In this document: piece by piece, positions 32,112 to 42,395 of the stretch
Position numbering within the stretch: the stretch's first letter is position 1
How the letters are laid out: every line of letters begins with the position of its first letter
NCBI GenBank assembly: GCA_025056175.1
Contig: JANWWK010000056.1
Coordinates: 41,045-105,044 of the forward strand
Length of the DNA: 64,000 nt
From: Anaerolineales bacterium
Lineage (GTDB): Bacteria > Chloroflexota > Anaerolineae > Anaerolineales > Villigracilaceae
Direction of reading: 5' to 3'
Notes under the pieces: model-generated
Database searches by the model: none
Told to the model about the DNA's origin: nothing
What the model saw: the letters and a program-made list of their open reading frames with translations, nothing else
Program-made: the position numbers and the translations under genes

Positions 32112-34590
32112 CCTGAAAATCAACGGAAAACCCGTCAGCGTTCCCGAGGGGACGATGGTGGTAGATGCCGCCAAAAAAGCCGGCATAGACATTCCAGTTT
32201 TTTGCTACCACCCCAAGATGGAACCGGTGGCAATGTGCCGCCAATGCCTGGTCGAAATTGGCCGCCCGGTCATAGACCGCGCCACCGGCCAGCCCGTTTT
32301 AGAAGAAAACGGCCAGCCCAAACTGCAATTTGGCCCCAAACTGGAGACCTCCTGTTCCACGCCGGTTTCCGAAGGCATGGTCGTCATTACCGATAGCGAA
32401 AAAGCCAGAGCTGGACAGCGTGAAATTCTCGAACTTCTGCTCACCTCGCACCCCCTCGATTGCCCGGTGTGCGATAAAGGCGGCGAGTGTCCCCTGCAAA
32501 ACCTGACGATGAAGTTCGGGCCCAAAGAGAGCCGCTTCCTGTACGACGAAAAACACCACGCCGAAAAGCATTTTCCGCTTGGCGACTTGATTTTCCTCGA
32601 CCGCGAACGCTGTATCCAGTGCGCGCGCTGTGTTCGCTTCCAGAGCGACATCGCCGGCGAACCCGTCCTGGGCTTTTCCCAGCGCGGACGCCACACCGAA
32701 ATCGTGACGTACTCCGACCCCGGCTTCGACTCGGTCTTCAGCGGCAACACCACCGATATTTGCCCGGTCGGTGCGCTCACCACTGCCGATTTCCGCTTCG
32801 GCGCACGGCCCTGGGAACTCAAATCGTCTGCCTCCATTTGCTCACAATGTCCGGTCGGCTGCAACGTCACCTTCAACGTGCGGCGCGAGGTCAAGGCTGG
32901 TGGCGGATACGTCATCAAACGCGCCATGCCGCGCCAGAACGAACAGGTCAATGAGATTTGGATGTGCGACAAAGGCCGCTTCGCGGGATACCAGTACACC
33001 GAGGCGGATTCGCGTCTCAAGCTGGATTCCCCCGAACTCGACCAGGCACTCAGCCAGGCTGCCGTTAAACTGGCCGAATCCGCATCCCAGGCCGTTTTCC
33101 TGGCCGGTGGGCGACTCAGCAACGAAGATTTCTACACTCTCAAGCAGTTCGCCACCAGACTCGGCGCAAAGGCGTACCTCTACACCCGGCACGGCGGCGG
33201 GGAATACACCACGCGCTACGGCCTGGCGCCCGGCTCAAACCTGGGCAACCTGGGCAAGGGTGATACCGTTTTGGTGGTGGCCTCTGACCTTTACCACGAA
33301 GCCCCCCTGTGGTACCTGCGCCTGAAAGCCGCCGCCAAACGCGGCGCAACGCTGATTGTTGCCAACGCTCGCGCCACCAAACTGGACGAATTCGCCACCT
33401 TTGTGATTCGATATTCCTACGGCGATGAAGTCGAGACGGTCAAAAGCCTGTCCTCCAAAGAGAAAGTGGGCGAAGCGATTAAGAACACCCATCATCTGGT
33501 CATTTTCTATGGCGCAGATGGTCTTGGGCTGACCGGAACGACTGCCCTGGCCCAGGCCTGTGCCGACCTGTTCACCAGTTTACCGGTCTCCCAAACTGCA
33601 CCCAAAGCGAACAACGGACTTATCGGCGTGTGGTCTACCCCCAATCAGCAGGGTGCGCTCGAAATGGGGTTTGCCCCCTGCGCCGATTTGGCTGCTGAAC
33701 TCAAAGACAAAACCGTTTACATCCTGGCTGCCGACCCAGCCGGTGATGACCCAACGCTGGCCGAAGCGCTGAAAGGCGCAAAAGCGGTCATTGCACAGGA
33801 TATTCTCGAAACCGAAACAACCCGTCTGGCCAACATTGTATTGCCCGCTGCGGCTTACACCGAGCGCGAAGGGACATTTACCAGCGGCGAGCGGCGCGTC
33901 CAGCGCTTCTATCCCGCCGTCCCTGCGCGGCCCGGCACCAAAGCAGATTTTGCGCTGATAGCGGAACTCGCCAAACGTTGCGGAATCGACCTCGAAGGGC
34001 GTTCCGCGCTGCTGGTGATGAATCAAATCGTGGCGAATGAACCCGCCTTCAGCGGAATTACCTACGCCAAACTGGCTGAAGTGACCGAGCAATGGCCTAT
34101 CATCGGACGCAGCGACCTGTTCTATGGCGGGACAGGGTACGAGAATAAGCAGGGCCTGGGAGTAACGCTTTCCCTCACCCCTGGCGTCTCTCCCCAAGGA
34201 AGAGACAAGCAGGCAACCCTTTTGTCCCCCTCGCCTGCCGCAAAAGAGATGAGGGGTGAAGGCCTGCGCCCCAAAGAGGACGAACTCCTCGCCGTCCCCA
34301 TCACCAAACTCTACGATAACGGGACGACCGTCGCCCCGGCGAAACTGCTCGCGGCGCACATTGCCCGCTTCGACGGCGTATTCGTGAACCCGGCTACAGC
34401 GAAGAAATACGGCCTGGAAAACGGAAGCCAGGCGCGGGTGAGTCTGAACGGGGTTACGTATTCTGCCAGCGTGTTGTTGGACGAATCCATCTCAACCGGG
34501 GTCGTCCTCATCCCCCGCAGTTTTGGCATTCCGCTCGCTGAGCCGGCTTTTGTCCTTTTGACCGCCCTTGAACCCGCGCAGGAGGCTTGA
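32095..34590 (+). CDS. nuoG: NADH-quinone oxidoreductase subunit G
   Basis: 831 residues. N-terminal [2Fe-2S] ligands in [20 protein letters not shown], then [30 protein letters not shown] with DICPVGALT, and [11 protein letters not shown] for the 4Fe clusters. The molybdopterin-like domain follows and is degenerate, as usual. Residues about 693-728 ([10 protein letters not shown]... to RPKE) are encoded by a palindromic repeat and fall between YENKQGLG and [12 protein letters not shown]. Confidence 0.96.
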   Translation: MAKLINLKINGKPVSVPEGTMVVDAAKKAGIDIPVFCYHPKMEPVAMCRQCLVEIGRPVIDRATGQPVLEENGQPKLQFGPKLETSCSTPVSEGMVVITDSEKARAGQREILELLLTSHPLDCPVCDKGGECPLQNLTMKFGPKESRFLYDEKHHAEKHFPLGDLIFLDRERCIQCARCVRFQSDIAGEPVLGFSQRGRHTEIVTYSDPGFDSVFSGNTTDICPVGALTTADFRFGARPWELKSSASICSQCPVGCNVTFNVRREVKAGGGYVIKRAMPRQNEQVNEIWMCDKGRFAGYQYTEADSRLKLDSPELDQALSQAAVKLAESASQAVFLAGGRLSNEDFYTLKQFATRLGAKAYLYTRHGGGEYTTRYGLAPGSNLGNLGKGDTVLVVASDLYHEAPLWYLRLKAAAKRGATLIVANARATKLDEFATFVIRYSYGDEVETVKSLSSKEKVGEAIKNTHHLVIFYGADGLGLTGTTALAQACADLFTSLPVSQTAPKANNGLIGVWSTPNQQGALEMGFAPCADLAAELKDKTVYILAADPAGDDPTLAEALKGAKAVIAQDILETETTRLANIVLPAAAYTEREGTFTSGERRVQRFYPAVPARPGTKADFALIAELAKRCGIDLEGRSALLVMNQIVANEPAFSGITYAKLAEVTEQWPIIGRSDLFYGGTGYENKQGLGVTLSLTPGVSPQGRDKQATLLSPSPAAKEMRGEGLRPKEDELLAVPITKLYDNGTTVAPAKLLAAHIARFDGVFVNPATAKKYGLENGSQARVSLNGVTYSASVLLDESISTGVVLIPRSFGIPLAEPAFVLLTALEPAQEA
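34172..34262. repeat. Palindromic repeat inside nuoG
   Basis: TCACCCCT (34175-34182) and AGGGGTGA (34252-34259) are perfect terminal inverted repeats, with TCTC/GAGA next to them and an inner pair GCAGGC/GCCTGC. The element is translated in frame. Confidence 0.7.
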
Positions 34591-34594
34591 CGCG

Positions 34595-35710
34595 ATGGAT
34601 TGGACGCTGTTCCTGGAGTGGCTCATCAAGAGCCTGATTGTTGTGCTGATGTTGCTGGTAGGGTTTGCGTATCTCACCCTGTTCGAGCGGCGCGTGCTGG
34701 CGTTTATGCAGGTGCGAATTGGGCCAAACCGCGCTGGCTGGCAGGGCGTGTTACAGCCAGTGGCAGATGCGATTAAGTTGATTTTCAAAGAGGAACTGAC
34801 GCCCGGTCAGGTCTTTCAGCCACTCTTCACGCTGGCGCCGATTATCACCGTCATCCCGGCGGTAGTGGTCGCTGCGGTCATCCCCTGGGGGCCCGATGTG
34901 GAATTGTTTGGGCGCACCATCAAACTGGCGGTGGCCGACCTGAACCTGGGGACGCTGTATGTGGCAGCAGTGGCTTCGATTGCGGTTTATGGCATCGTGC
35001 TGGCGGGCTGGTCGTCCAACAACAAGTATGCGATGCTGGGAGGGTTGCGCTCTTCAGCGCAGGTGATTTCGTATGAGTTGAGCCTGGCCTTGTGCTTCGT
35101 GCTGGTGACGCTGATGGCCGGCAGCATGCACGCAGGCGAAATCGTCGAAGCGCAGCGTGGGTTATGGTTTATTGTTTTGCAACCGGTGGGCGGTATCGTC
35201 TTTCTGATCGCTACCCTGGCCGAAGTCAATCGGGCGCCTTTCGATATGCCCGAAGCCGAACAGGAATTGACCGCCGGCTATCACTCAGAGTATTCCGGCA
35301 TGAAGTTCGCCCTCTTTTTCATGGCAGAATATATCAAGATGATTGCCATTTCGGCCATTGCGGCGACCTTCTACTTTGGCGGTTACCGCGAACCCTGGTT
35401 CCTGGCCGGCACCTGGCTGAGCGTGGATGTGAACTGGTGGCTGGGCCCAATTTATATGCTTATCAAAGTGACAGCCCTGTTATTCTTTATGGTCTGGATT
35501 CGCGCTACCCTGCCGCGCATGCGGTATGACCGGCTGATGGCCTTTGGCTGGAAAGTGCTTTTGCCTTTGATGCTGGTGCTGGTGTTCGTGACGGCAGTCG
35601 GAATCCTGGCCGAAGCATGGTGGCTCATTCCCGTGCTTTCGCTGGCAGCGGGTGCAGTTGCTGTTTTCCTGGTCAATCAGGCGCTGACAAAGAAGTGGCA
35701 GAGGAGGTAA
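34595..35710 (+). CDS. nuoH: NADH-quinone oxidoreductase subunit H
   Basis: 371 residues from ATG 34595, which is 4 bases after the nuoG stop and has AGGAGG upstream. About eight membrane segments; [19 protein letters not shown] and the acidic [20 protein letters not shown] loop of the quinone chamber are clear. It starts the membrane-arm part of the operon. Confidence 0.97.
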   Translation: MDWTLFLEWLIKSLIVVLMLLVGFAYLTLFERRVLAFMQVRIGPNRAGWQGVLQPVADAIKLIFKEELTPGQVFQPLFTLAPIITVIPAVVVAAVIPWGPDVELFGRTIKLAVADLNLGTLYVAAVASIAVYGIVLAGWSSNNKYAMLGGLRSSAQVISYELSLALCFVLVTLMAGSMHAGEIVEAQRGLWFIVLQPVGGIVFLIATLAEVNRAPFDMPEAEQELTAGYHSEYSGMKFALFFMAEYIKMIAISAIAATFYFGGYREPWFLAGTWLSVDVNWWLGPIYMLIKVTALLFFMVWIRATLPRMRYDRLMAFGWKVLLPLMLVLVFVTAVGILAEAWWLIPVLSLAAGAVAVFLVNQALTKKWQRR

Positions 35711-35711
35711 G

Positions 35712-36218
35712 ATGATTGTAGAACTGGCGCGCGGTTTATGGACCACTCTCCGCGCTTTGATTTTCGAAAAAAAAGTAACGGTACAGTATCCCGAAGAGAA
35801 GAAGCCGGTCAAACAGCGTTTTCGTGGACGGCATTATCTCGACCGCTACGAGAACGGCCTGGAGAAGTGTATCGGTTGCTCGCTGTGCGCGGCAGCCTGT
35901 CCGTCGGATGCGATTTTCGTCGAATCGGCAGAGAATACCGATGAAGCACGCTATTCGCCCGGCGAACGGTACGCCAGCACGTATGAAATCAACATGCTGC
36001 GCTGTATCTACTGCGGTTTCTGCGAAGACGCCTGCCCAACCGAAGCGATTAAGATGGGCGATAATTACGAACTCTCTTTTACCGACCGGCGGCAGGCTAT
36101 TTACACCAAAGAAATGTTGCTGGTGCCTGTGCCGCCCGGCGGCAAGCCTACGCCGCAAGTCACACCCCCGGGTGTTTACACCCGCTCCGTACCAGAGATG
36201 AAAGACCCCGTGGATTAG
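35712..36218 (+). CDS. nuoI: NADH-quinone oxidoreductase subunit I
   Basis: 168 residues. Two 4Fe-4S motifs: CIGCSLCAAACP and CIYCGFCEDACP. It starts one base after nuoH, with AGGAGG inside the end of nuoH. The C-terminal tail is Pro-rich (PVPPGGKPTPQVTPPG). Confidence 0.97.
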   Translation: MIVELARGLWTTLRALIFEKKVTVQYPEEKKPVKQRFRGRHYLDRYENGLEKCIGCSLCAAACPSDAIFVESAENTDEARYSPGERYASTYEINMLRCIYCGFCEDACPTEAIKMGDNYELSFTDRRQAIYTKEMLLVPVPPGGKPTPQVTPPGVYTRSVPEMKDPVD

Positions 36219-36220
36219 GT

Positions 36221-36736
36221 ATGTCCCTGGAACTGATACTTTTCTTCGTACTGGCTATCATAGCCATTGCAACCGCGCTTGGGATGCTGCTCAGCCGCAG
36301 TGCGGTGTATTCGGCGCTCTATCTGGTGGTGAACTTCGTCTCGGTAGCAATTTTTTACTTGCTGCTCGATGCGCCGTTCATTGCGCTCTCGCAAATTGCC
36401 GTCTACGCCGGTGCAATTATGGTGCTGTTTCTGTTTGTCATTATGCTGATTGGCCTGGAAACGCTGGGCGGCGAGTTGAACTGGCGGCAACTGGTCTGGC
36501 CGCTGGCAATGGGCATCCTTCTGCTCGTGCAGGGCGTTTTTCTGGTCATCCAGCGCGTCGGGCGGGATGTGTACATCGGCCAGACCGGCACGCAACTCTC
36601 TGACCCCTCGCTGATGGCGCGTGTCTTATTTACCGATTATCTTCTGCCGTTTCAGGTAACCGCGGTACTCTTGCTGGTGGCGATGATTGGCGCAATCGTC
36701 TTGAGCAAGCGCGAAAAATCTAACCAGGAGGCCTGA
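36221..36736 (+). CDS. nuoJ: NADH-quinone oxidoreductase subunit J
   Basis: 171 residues with five membrane segments. [20 protein letters not shown] and [18 protein letters not shown] (the pi-bulge helix) are typical. Starts two bases after nuoI. Confidence 0.95.
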   Translation: MSLELILFFVLAIIAIATALGMLLSRSAVYSALYLVVNFVSVAIFYLLLDAPFIALSQIAVYAGAIMVLFLFVIMLIGLETLGGELNWRQLVWPLAMGILLLVQGVFLVIQRVGRDVYIGQTGTQLSDPSLMARVLFTDYLLPFQVTAVLLLVAMIGAIVLSKREKSNQEA

Positions 36737-36740
36737 CCAG

Positions 36741-37043
36741 ATGGTGCCTGTCAGTTATTACCTTGTTCTTTCAGCCATCCTGTTCTCGCTGGGCGCGCTG
36801 GGCGTCCTCATTCGGCGCAACTCGCTGGTGATTTTCATGTCCATCGAGTTAATGCTGAATGCGGCGAACCTGGCCTTTGTAGCGTTCACCCGTGTTCATG
36901 AGACGTTTAGCGGCCAGATTTTTGTCTTTTTCGTCATGGCCGTTGCTGCTGCTGAAGTGGCCGTTGGGTTGGCGCTGATTGTGGCCATCTATCGCTCGCG
37001 CCAAAGCGTGGATATTGACCAATTGAGCAGTTTGAAAGGGTAG
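36741..37043 (+). CDS. nuoK: NADH-quinone oxidoreductase subunit K
   Basis: 100 residues, three membrane helices. The conserved glutamates are in [18 protein letters not shown] and [24 protein letters not shown] precedes the start. A heptamer repeat follows the stop. Confidence 0.96.
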   Translation: MVPVSYYLVLSAILFSLGALGVLIRRNSLVIFMSIELMLNAANLAFVAFTRVHETFSGQIFVFFVMAVAAAEVAVGLALIVAIYRSRQSVDIDQLSSLKG

Positions 37044-37044
37044 G

Positions 37045-37079
37045 CAGTGAACAGTCCTCAGTGTTCAGTGAACATTAAA
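37045..37079. repeat. Heptamer repeat (CAGTNNN) between nuoK and nuoL
   Basis: Units CAGTGAA, CAGTCCT, CAGTGTT, CAGTGAA, CATTAAA, followed by CTGTGTG (37080-37086) and GAAGTGGAGAGG (37113-37124), the same companions as at nuoD/nuoE. Confidence 0.8.
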
Positions 37080-37141
37080 CTGTGTGCAAGCCTGAAGCAG
37101 AGCGCGGCGCGCGAAGTGGAGAGGCGGTCAAAGGAGCAATT

Positions 37142-39292
37142 ATGCTTTTGAGTGAAGCAAATCCCGCGGCTGGATTGTTTGTTCTCGTCCCCTGGATTGT
37201 GTTTGCCCCCGTCATCGGCCTGCTCATCAATGCCTTTGCAGGCAAACGGCTGGGCGAACGCGGCGTGGGGTGGGTTGCCAGCCTGGCTTCGGGCGCAGCG
37301 TTTCTGGTATCGGCGCTCCAGTTTTATGCGCTGACGCTTCATCCCGAAGGCGCACAGGTCAAAATTGCAGAATGGATTCGCATCGGCCAGTTATCGCTCG
37401 ACTGGACGTTCCGAGTGGATTCGCTTTCGGTCACGATGATGCTGGTCGTCAGCGGTGTTGGCACGCTGATTCACATCTACGCCATCGGCTATATGCACGA
37501 GGATGTGCGTTTCAAACATGACCCGGCACGCTTTCCCCGTTTCTTCGTCTTCCTGAATTTATTTATCGCCGCGATGATGATTCTGGTGAGCGCCGATAAT
37601 TACCTGATGCTGTTCGTCGGCTGGGAAGGCGTAGGGCTGTGTTCATTCCTGCTCATCGGCTTCTGGTACGACCTGGATACGCTCGGACGCTCTTCGTGGG
37701 CCAACTCGAACGCCGCCAAAAAGGCCTTCATCACCAACCGCGTCGGCGACTTTGGCTTTCTGATTGCAGGCTTTCTCATTTTCTGGTACATGGGCAGTTT
37801 TGCGTTTAGCGAGGTTTTTGCGGCTGCGCCCGAAGTGGCAAAAACCCATCCATGGGTCATCACGGCGATTACGGTTTTCATGCTGGTCGGTGTAGCAGGC
37901 AAATCGGCGCAGATTCCGCTTTACGTCTGGTTGCCCGATGCGATGGCCGGCCCAACGCCCGTTTCGGCCCTTATCCATGCCGCTACGATGGTCACCGCGG
38001 GCGTGTACCTGGTGACGCGCTCCTTCCCGCTCTTCGGCCTGACGCACGATGGACAATACATTGTCGCCACCGTAGGGGCTGTGACCGCTCTGTTCGCCGC
38101 CACCATCGCCGTCGGCCAGTACGACATCAAAAAAGTCCTGGCCTACTCCACCATCAGCCAGTTGGGCTTCATGGTCGCCGCAGTTGGCATGGGCGCGTAT
38201 GTGGCCGGGATGTTCCACCTGGTCACGCACGCTTTTTTCAAGGCTTTGCTCTTCCTTTCCGCGGGTTCGGTTATTCTGGGACTGGAACGCGGACACCATC
38301 ACGGTCATCACGCGCCCTCCTCCCCGGTCCTACCCCCACAGGGGGCAGGGAATTCCCTCTCTCACGGGGAGATAGATCGGGTGAAGGAGGAAGTCTTCGA
38401 CCCCGGCGACATCCGCAACATGGGCGGCCTGCGCGCGCGCATGCCGGTCACCTTCTGGGTCTATCTCATCGGCGCGCTGGCGCTGGCAGGCATTTTCCCA
38501 CTGGCCGGGTTCTGGTCGAAAGATGAAATTCTGCTCGACGCCTTTCTCCACTATCCGCACGTCTACTGGCTTTTGACCTTGGCCGCCTTCCTGACCGCTT
38601 TCTACATGGGCCGACAGGTGTGGATGGTCTTCTTCGGTAAGGCCCGCCACGAAGCCGCCGAACACGCTCAAGAGTCGCCGTCCGTTATTACCATTCCGCT
38701 CATCATCCTGGCTGCTCTTTCGGCTTTTGGCGGTTTTATCAACCTGCCTTTCAAGGGTTTCCACCAGTTCGGCTACTGGCTCGAACACACCCTTGGCGCG
38801 ATTGAGTTCCCACCTTTCAACTTTATGGTGGCAGGTGTCTCGACCGTGCTGGCGCTCGGCGCGATTGCGCTCTCCTGGTTCCTCTACCAGCGCAAGCCGC
38901 TCGAACACGGCCAGACTGACCCCCTGGCGAAGCCGCTCGGCCTGGTCTTCGTCGGCATGGAGCAAAAGTGGTTTATTGACGAGGCCTATCAGTTCTTGTT
39001 CGTCCAGCCGTATCGCGCCCTGGCCTCCTGGCTTGCCCAAAAAGTAGATTGGGATTTCTGGCATGAATGGTTCCACGATTCGGTGCTGGTGAAAGGCTTT
39101 GTCACTCTGGCGCGCCTGCTTGCTGACCCGGTTGATTTGGGCTTCATTGACCGCGTCTCCTACTGGCTGAGCGATGCCATCCGTGCCTCTGCCGAAACCC
39201 TGCGCAAACTGCAAAATGGCTTTGTCCGCTCCTATGCCCTGTCGGTGGTGCTGGGCGTGGCAGCAATTTTGGGATATTTGTTGTTGAAATAA
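37142..39292 (+). CDS. nuoL: NADH-quinone oxidoreductase subunit L
   Basis: 716 residues from ATG 37142 (AAAGGAG upstream). Many membrane helices; FVGWEGVGLCSFLLIGFW, VYLPDAM-like YVWLPDAMAGPTPVSALIHA and KVLAYSTISQLGFM identify the antiporter-like subunit. The long C-terminal lateral helix region is present. Residues about 392-416 (PSSPVLPPQG... to VKEE) come from a 75-bp palindromic repeat in the loop between SAGSVILGLERGHHHGHH and DPGDIRNMGGL. Confidence 0.97.
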   Translation: MLLSEANPAAGLFVLVPWIVFAPVIGLLINAFAGKRLGERGVGWVASLASGAAFLVSALQFYALTLHPEGAQVKIAEWIRIGQLSLDWTFRVDSLSVTMMLVVSGVGTLIHIYAIGYMHEDVRFKHDPARFPRFFVFLNLFIAAMMILVSADNYLMLFVGWEGVGLCSFLLIGFWYDLDTLGRSSWANSNAAKKAFITNRVGDFGFLIAGFLIFWYMGSFAFSEVFAAAPEVAKTHPWVITAITVFMLVGVAGKSAQIPLYVWLPDAMAGPTPVSALIHAATMVTAGVYLVTRSFPLFGLTHDGQYIVATVGAVTALFAATIAVGQYDIKKVLAYSTISQLGFMVAAVGMGAYVAGMFHLVTHAFFKALLFLSAGSVILGLERGHHHGHHAPSSPVLPPQGAGNSLSHGEIDRVKEEVFDPGDIRNMGGLRARMPVTFWVYLIGALALAGIFPLAGFWSKDEILLDAFLHYPHVYWLLTLAAFLTAFYMGRQVWMVFFGKARHEAAEHAQESPSVITIPLIILAALSAFGGFINLPFKGFHQFGYWLEHTLGAIEFPPFNFMVAGVSTVLALGAIALSWFLYQRKPLEHGQTDPLAKPLGLVFVGMEQKWFIDEAYQFLFVQPYRALASWLAQKVDWDFWHEWFHDSVLVKGFVTLARLLADPVDLGFIDRVSYWLSDAIRASAETLRKLQNGFVRSYALSVVLGVAAILGYLLLK
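38316..38390. repeat. 75-bp palindromic repeat inside nuoL
   Basis: Bounded by CCTCCT (38316-38321) and AGGAGG (38385-38390), with CCG/CGG next to them and CCCCacaGGGG in the left half. Its length is a multiple of three and it is translated in frame in a surface loop. Confidence 0.7.
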
Positions 39293-39319
39293 CTGTCCAC
39301 TGATTACTGAACACCGAAC
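39292..39319. repeat. Heptamer repeat (ACTGNNN) between nuoL and nuoM
   Basis: Units ACTGTCC, ACTGATT, ACTGAAC, ACCGAAC, the complement-strand form of the CAGTNNN arrays. It starts at the last base of the nuoL stop codon. Confidence 0.75.
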
Positions 39320-39332
39320 GAGGTCTCTTCCC

Positions 39333-40874
39333 ATGAACTTTCTTCTCGAACCCCTTTCGATTGTGACCTTCTTCCCCTTACTGGGTGTGCTGGTGCTTCT
39401 ATTCCTGAAGCCAGAGCAAAAAAATGCTCTGCGCTGGACAGCACTGCTTACCAGCCTGGTGACGTTTTTTATTTCGCTGTGGGCTTTCTTCTTCAGCGGC
39501 CTGTACAACCCGGCCAACGGCGGACTGCAACTGGTCGCCAGATACGACTGGATTAACGTCGCTGGATGGCAAATCCGCTACTACCTCGCCGCCGATGGTC
39601 TCTCTATCCTGCTCATCCTGCTGACCACCTTTATCACGCCGCTTGCCATTCTCTCTACCTGGACGGCGGTCGAAGAGCGCGTCAAAGACTTCATGCTCTT
39701 CTTCCTCTTGCTCGAAGTCGGCATGACAGGCGTGTTCGTTGCCCAGGACTTGTTCTTGTTCTACATTTTCTGGGAATTTACGCTCGTGCCGATGTACTTC
39801 CTGATTGGCATTTGGGGCGGCCCGCGCCGGCTGTATGCGGCGGTCAAGTTCTTCCTTTACACGATGGCCGGTTCTATCCTGATGCTGCTTGCCATCTTGT
39901 GGCTGGGAATCAACGGCGGCACCTTCTCCGTGCCGGATTTGGTGGCTCAGGGCAACATCCCCGCAAATGCGCAGACCTGGCTCTTCCTGGCATTTGCTGC
40001 CGCCTTCGCCATCAAAGTCCCGATGTGGCCGCTGCATTCCTGGCTGCCCGATGCGCACGTCGAAGCCCCAACGGCTGGCTCGGTCATCCTGGCAGGTGTG
40101 CTGCTCAAGATGGGCACCTACGGCTTCTTACGCTTCAACCTGCCGCTCTTCCCCCAGGCGGCCGTGCAGTTCGCCCCGCTTATCGGCTGGCTGGCAGTGA
40201 TTGGCATTCTCTACGGCGCAGCGGTTTCCTTTGCGCAAAAGGATGTCAAGAAACTGGTGGCATATTCATCGGTCAGCCATCTGGGCTTCGTGATGCTTGG
40301 GCTGTTTGCGTTGAATGCCCAAGGGGTGGCCGGCGCAATTTTGCAAATGGTCAATCATGGCTTAAGCACGGGCGCATTGTTCTTGCTGGTCGGCATGATT
40401 TACGAACAGACTCACACACGCGACATCCCGGTCTACGGCGGCTTGTGGAAAATCACGCCCATTTTCGGCACGGTCATGTTGATTGTCTCGCTCTCTTCGA
40501 TGGGTTTGCCCGGCCTCAATGGTTTCGTGGGTGAGTTTACTATCCTGCTCGGCGCGTTTGGCGCAGGGATGCAGGGCGGCGTGTTTGCCGGAGCGGGCGG
40601 CTTCTGGCTGGCCGGTCTCGCGGCAGTCGGCGTCATTCTGGCCGCAATTTACATCCTGTACATGTTCCAGAAAATGTTCCTCGGCCCGGCGGGTGAAGTG
40701 ACCCATCATCACGAACTCAAAGACCTGAACTGGCGCGAAATCGTCACCCTGCTCCCCATCCTGGTCTTCATCTTCTGGATTGGTCTCTACCCCAAGCCAT
40801 TCTTCGACCTGATGATGCCCGCAATTGAAAACCTGCTCGTGCCGTTTCAAACCATCTTGATGGCTGCGCACTGA
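39333..40874 (+). CDS. nuoM: NADH-quinone oxidoreductase subunit M
   Basis: 513 residues. FYIFWEFTLVPMYFLIGIWG carries the key Glu, and MWPLHSWLPDAHVEAPTAGS, KKLVAYSSVSHLGFVMLG and GLPGLNGFVGEFTILLG are the family blocks of the second antiporter-like subunit. No unusual insertion seen. Confidence 0.97.
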   Translation: MNFLLEPLSIVTFFPLLGVLVLLFLKPEQKNALRWTALLTSLVTFFISLWAFFFSGLYNPANGGLQLVARYDWINVAGWQIRYYLAADGLSILLILLTTFITPLAILSTWTAVEERVKDFMLFFLLLEVGMTGVFVAQDLFLFYIFWEFTLVPMYFLIGIWGGPRRLYAAVKFFLYTMAGSILMLLAILWLGINGGTFSVPDLVAQGNIPANAQTWLFLAFAAAFAIKVPMWPLHSWLPDAHVEAPTAGSVILAGVLLKMGTYGFLRFNLPLFPQAAVQFAPLIGWLAVIGILYGAAVSFAQKDVKKLVAYSSVSHLGFVMLGLFALNAQGVAGAILQMVNHGLSTGALFLLVGMIYEQTHTRDIPVYGGLWKITPIFGTVMLIVSLSSMGLPGLNGFVGEFTILLGAFGAGMQGGVFAGAGGFWLAGLAAVGVILAAIYILYMFQKMFLGPAGEVTHHHELKDLNWREIVTLLPILVFIFWIGLYPKPFFDLMMPAIENLLVPFQTILMAAH

Positions 40875-40878
40875 TATT

Positions 40879-40915
40879 CTCACCCTGCCCTTTCCGAAAT
40901 TAAGGAGAGGGAAAA
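40879..40915. repeat. Short palindromic repeat between nuoM and nuoN
   Basis: CTCACCCTGCCCTTTCC and AAGGAGAGGG form imperfect arms (CCCT-N2-CCTT / AAGG-N2-AGGG). It looks like a reduced CCCTCACCC-type element. Confidence 0.4.
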
Positions 40916-40926
40916 GTTATGAAATT

Positions 40927-42375
40927 ATGACCATCACCGATTTTTCCGTCATTCTCCCTGTGACTTTGCTCACAGCATGGGCCAGCATCCTGCTCCTGGC
41001 CGAGTTATTCCTGCCACGCGCACAGCGTCCGTTCCTGGCATTGCTGGCGGCACTGGGATTGGCGCTGACGCTGGGCATAAGCCTTGCCCAGAGCGCTCAA
41101 GAGTTTGCTCCCGGCTTCGGCGGGATGGTTGTGCGTGACGGATTCTCCAACTTCCTGAACGTACTGTTCCTGCTGACCGGGTTGTTCGGCGTGGCGCTCT
41201 CCTATCGCTACAATCAACGTGCGCAAATTGAGCGTGGAGAGTATTACCCGCTGCTCTTGTTCAGCGTGGCTGGCATGATGCTGATGGGACAGGCCGCCGA
41301 CCTTATCGTGGTCTTTCTCGCGCTGGAATTGCTCTCGTTTCCGCTCTATATCCTGTCGGCATTTGCTTACCCCAGGCCCCAGTCCGAAGAAGCCGGTCTC
41401 AAATACTTTCTGCTGGGCGCATTTGCCAGCGGGTTCGTGGTGTATGGCATTGCCCTGACGTTTGGCGCCAGCGGCTCCACCGACCTGGCACGCATCGTTG
41501 CTTCTGTTGCGGCGGGGTCTGCCAATCTCCCGTTGTTAACGGCTGGAGCCGGTCTACTGCTGGTAGGGTTTGGTTTCAAAGTGGCCGCGGTGCCATTCCA
41601 CATGTGGACGCCGGACGTTTATCAAGGCGCGCCGACTTCGGTAACGGCCTTTATGGCCGCCGGTGCTAAAACTGCCGGTTTTGCCGCGCTCCTGCGCGTG
41701 TTCGGCGCGGCCTTCCCGGCGCTCGCCGCCGACCTATCGCCGCTCATGGCGATTCTCGCCGCAGTCACCATGCTGTTCGGCAACCTGATTGCGGTAGCAC
41801 AAACTGATATGAAGCGGATGCTGGCCTATTCCAGCATTGCTCAGGCCGGCTATCTCCTGATGGCGTTTGCGCCCTTTGAAATCGAAGCAGCGCGCACGAT
41901 GGCTGTGGCAGGTGCGTTGTTCTATTTGCTTGCTTATACGTTAGCGTCCTTCGGCTCGTGGGGCGTAGTGATTGCGCTCGAAAAAGACCTCGACCGCCAC
42001 CTGAGTATCGGCGATTTTGCCGGGTTAGCGCGCCGCTCCCCCTGGCTGGCTGCGGCAATGACCGTCTTCATGCTTTCGTTGACTGGTCTTCCACCCACAT
42101 TGGGCCTGGTGGGCAAAATCTACCTGTTTCGCGCGGTCATCGAAGGCGGGATGGTCTGGTTAGCAGTCATCGGTGCGCTGACTTCAGTGGTTTCGGCATT
42201 TTACTACCTGCGGATTGTGGTGAATATGTTTATGCGCGAGGGGGAACCGGCAGTCGAACGCGAGTGGTGGCTGGAATTTGCCATCGGCGCGGCAGCCGTG
42301 GTGACGGTAGTGGTCAGCCTGTGGCCGTTCCCCCTGTTTGAGTGGGCCGAGTGGGCAGTTATGAAGCTGTTTTAA
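40927..42375 (+). CDS. nuoN: NADH-quinone oxidoreductase subunit N
   Basis: 482 residues, about 14 membrane helices. FLALELLSFPLYILSAF, VPFHMWTPDVYQGAPTSVTA, KRMLAYSSIAQAGYLLM and LTGLPPTLGLVGKIYLFRA are typical. Last gene of the operon. The gene at 42396 faces it with a 20-base gap. Confidence 0.97.
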   Translation: MTITDFSVILPVTLLTAWASILLLAELFLPRAQRPFLALLAALGLALTLGISLAQSAQEFAPGFGGMVVRDGFSNFLNVLFLLTGLFGVALSYRYNQRAQIERGEYYPLLLFSVAGMMLMGQAADLIVVFLALELLSFPLYILSAFAYPRPQSEEAGLKYFLLGAFASGFVVYGIALTFGASGSTDLARIVASVAAGSANLPLLTAGAGLLLVGFGFKVAAVPFHMWTPDVYQGAPTSVTAFMAAGAKTAGFAALLRVFGAAFPALAADLSPLMAILAAVTMLFGNLIAVAQTDMKRMLAYSSIAQAGYLLMAFAPFEIEAARTMAVAGALFYLLAYTLASFGSWGVVIALEKDLDRHLSIGDFAGLARRSPWLAAAMTVFMLSLTGLPPTLGLVGKIYLFRAVIEGGMVWLAVIGALTSVVSAFYYLRIVVNMFMREGEPAVEREWWLEFAIGAAAVVTVVVSLWPFPLFEWAEWAVMKLF

Positions 42376-42395
42376 GGCCGCCAGGATACCCTGCG

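Noticed and set aside
38330..39517. 395-codon minus-strand frame opposite nuoL
   Set aside because: Same reason: antisense shadow of a conserved gene.
26605..42375. Possibility that the nuo operon lacks a subunit because of the insertions
   Set aside because: All fourteen genes nuoA to nuoN are present with intact frames and ligands.
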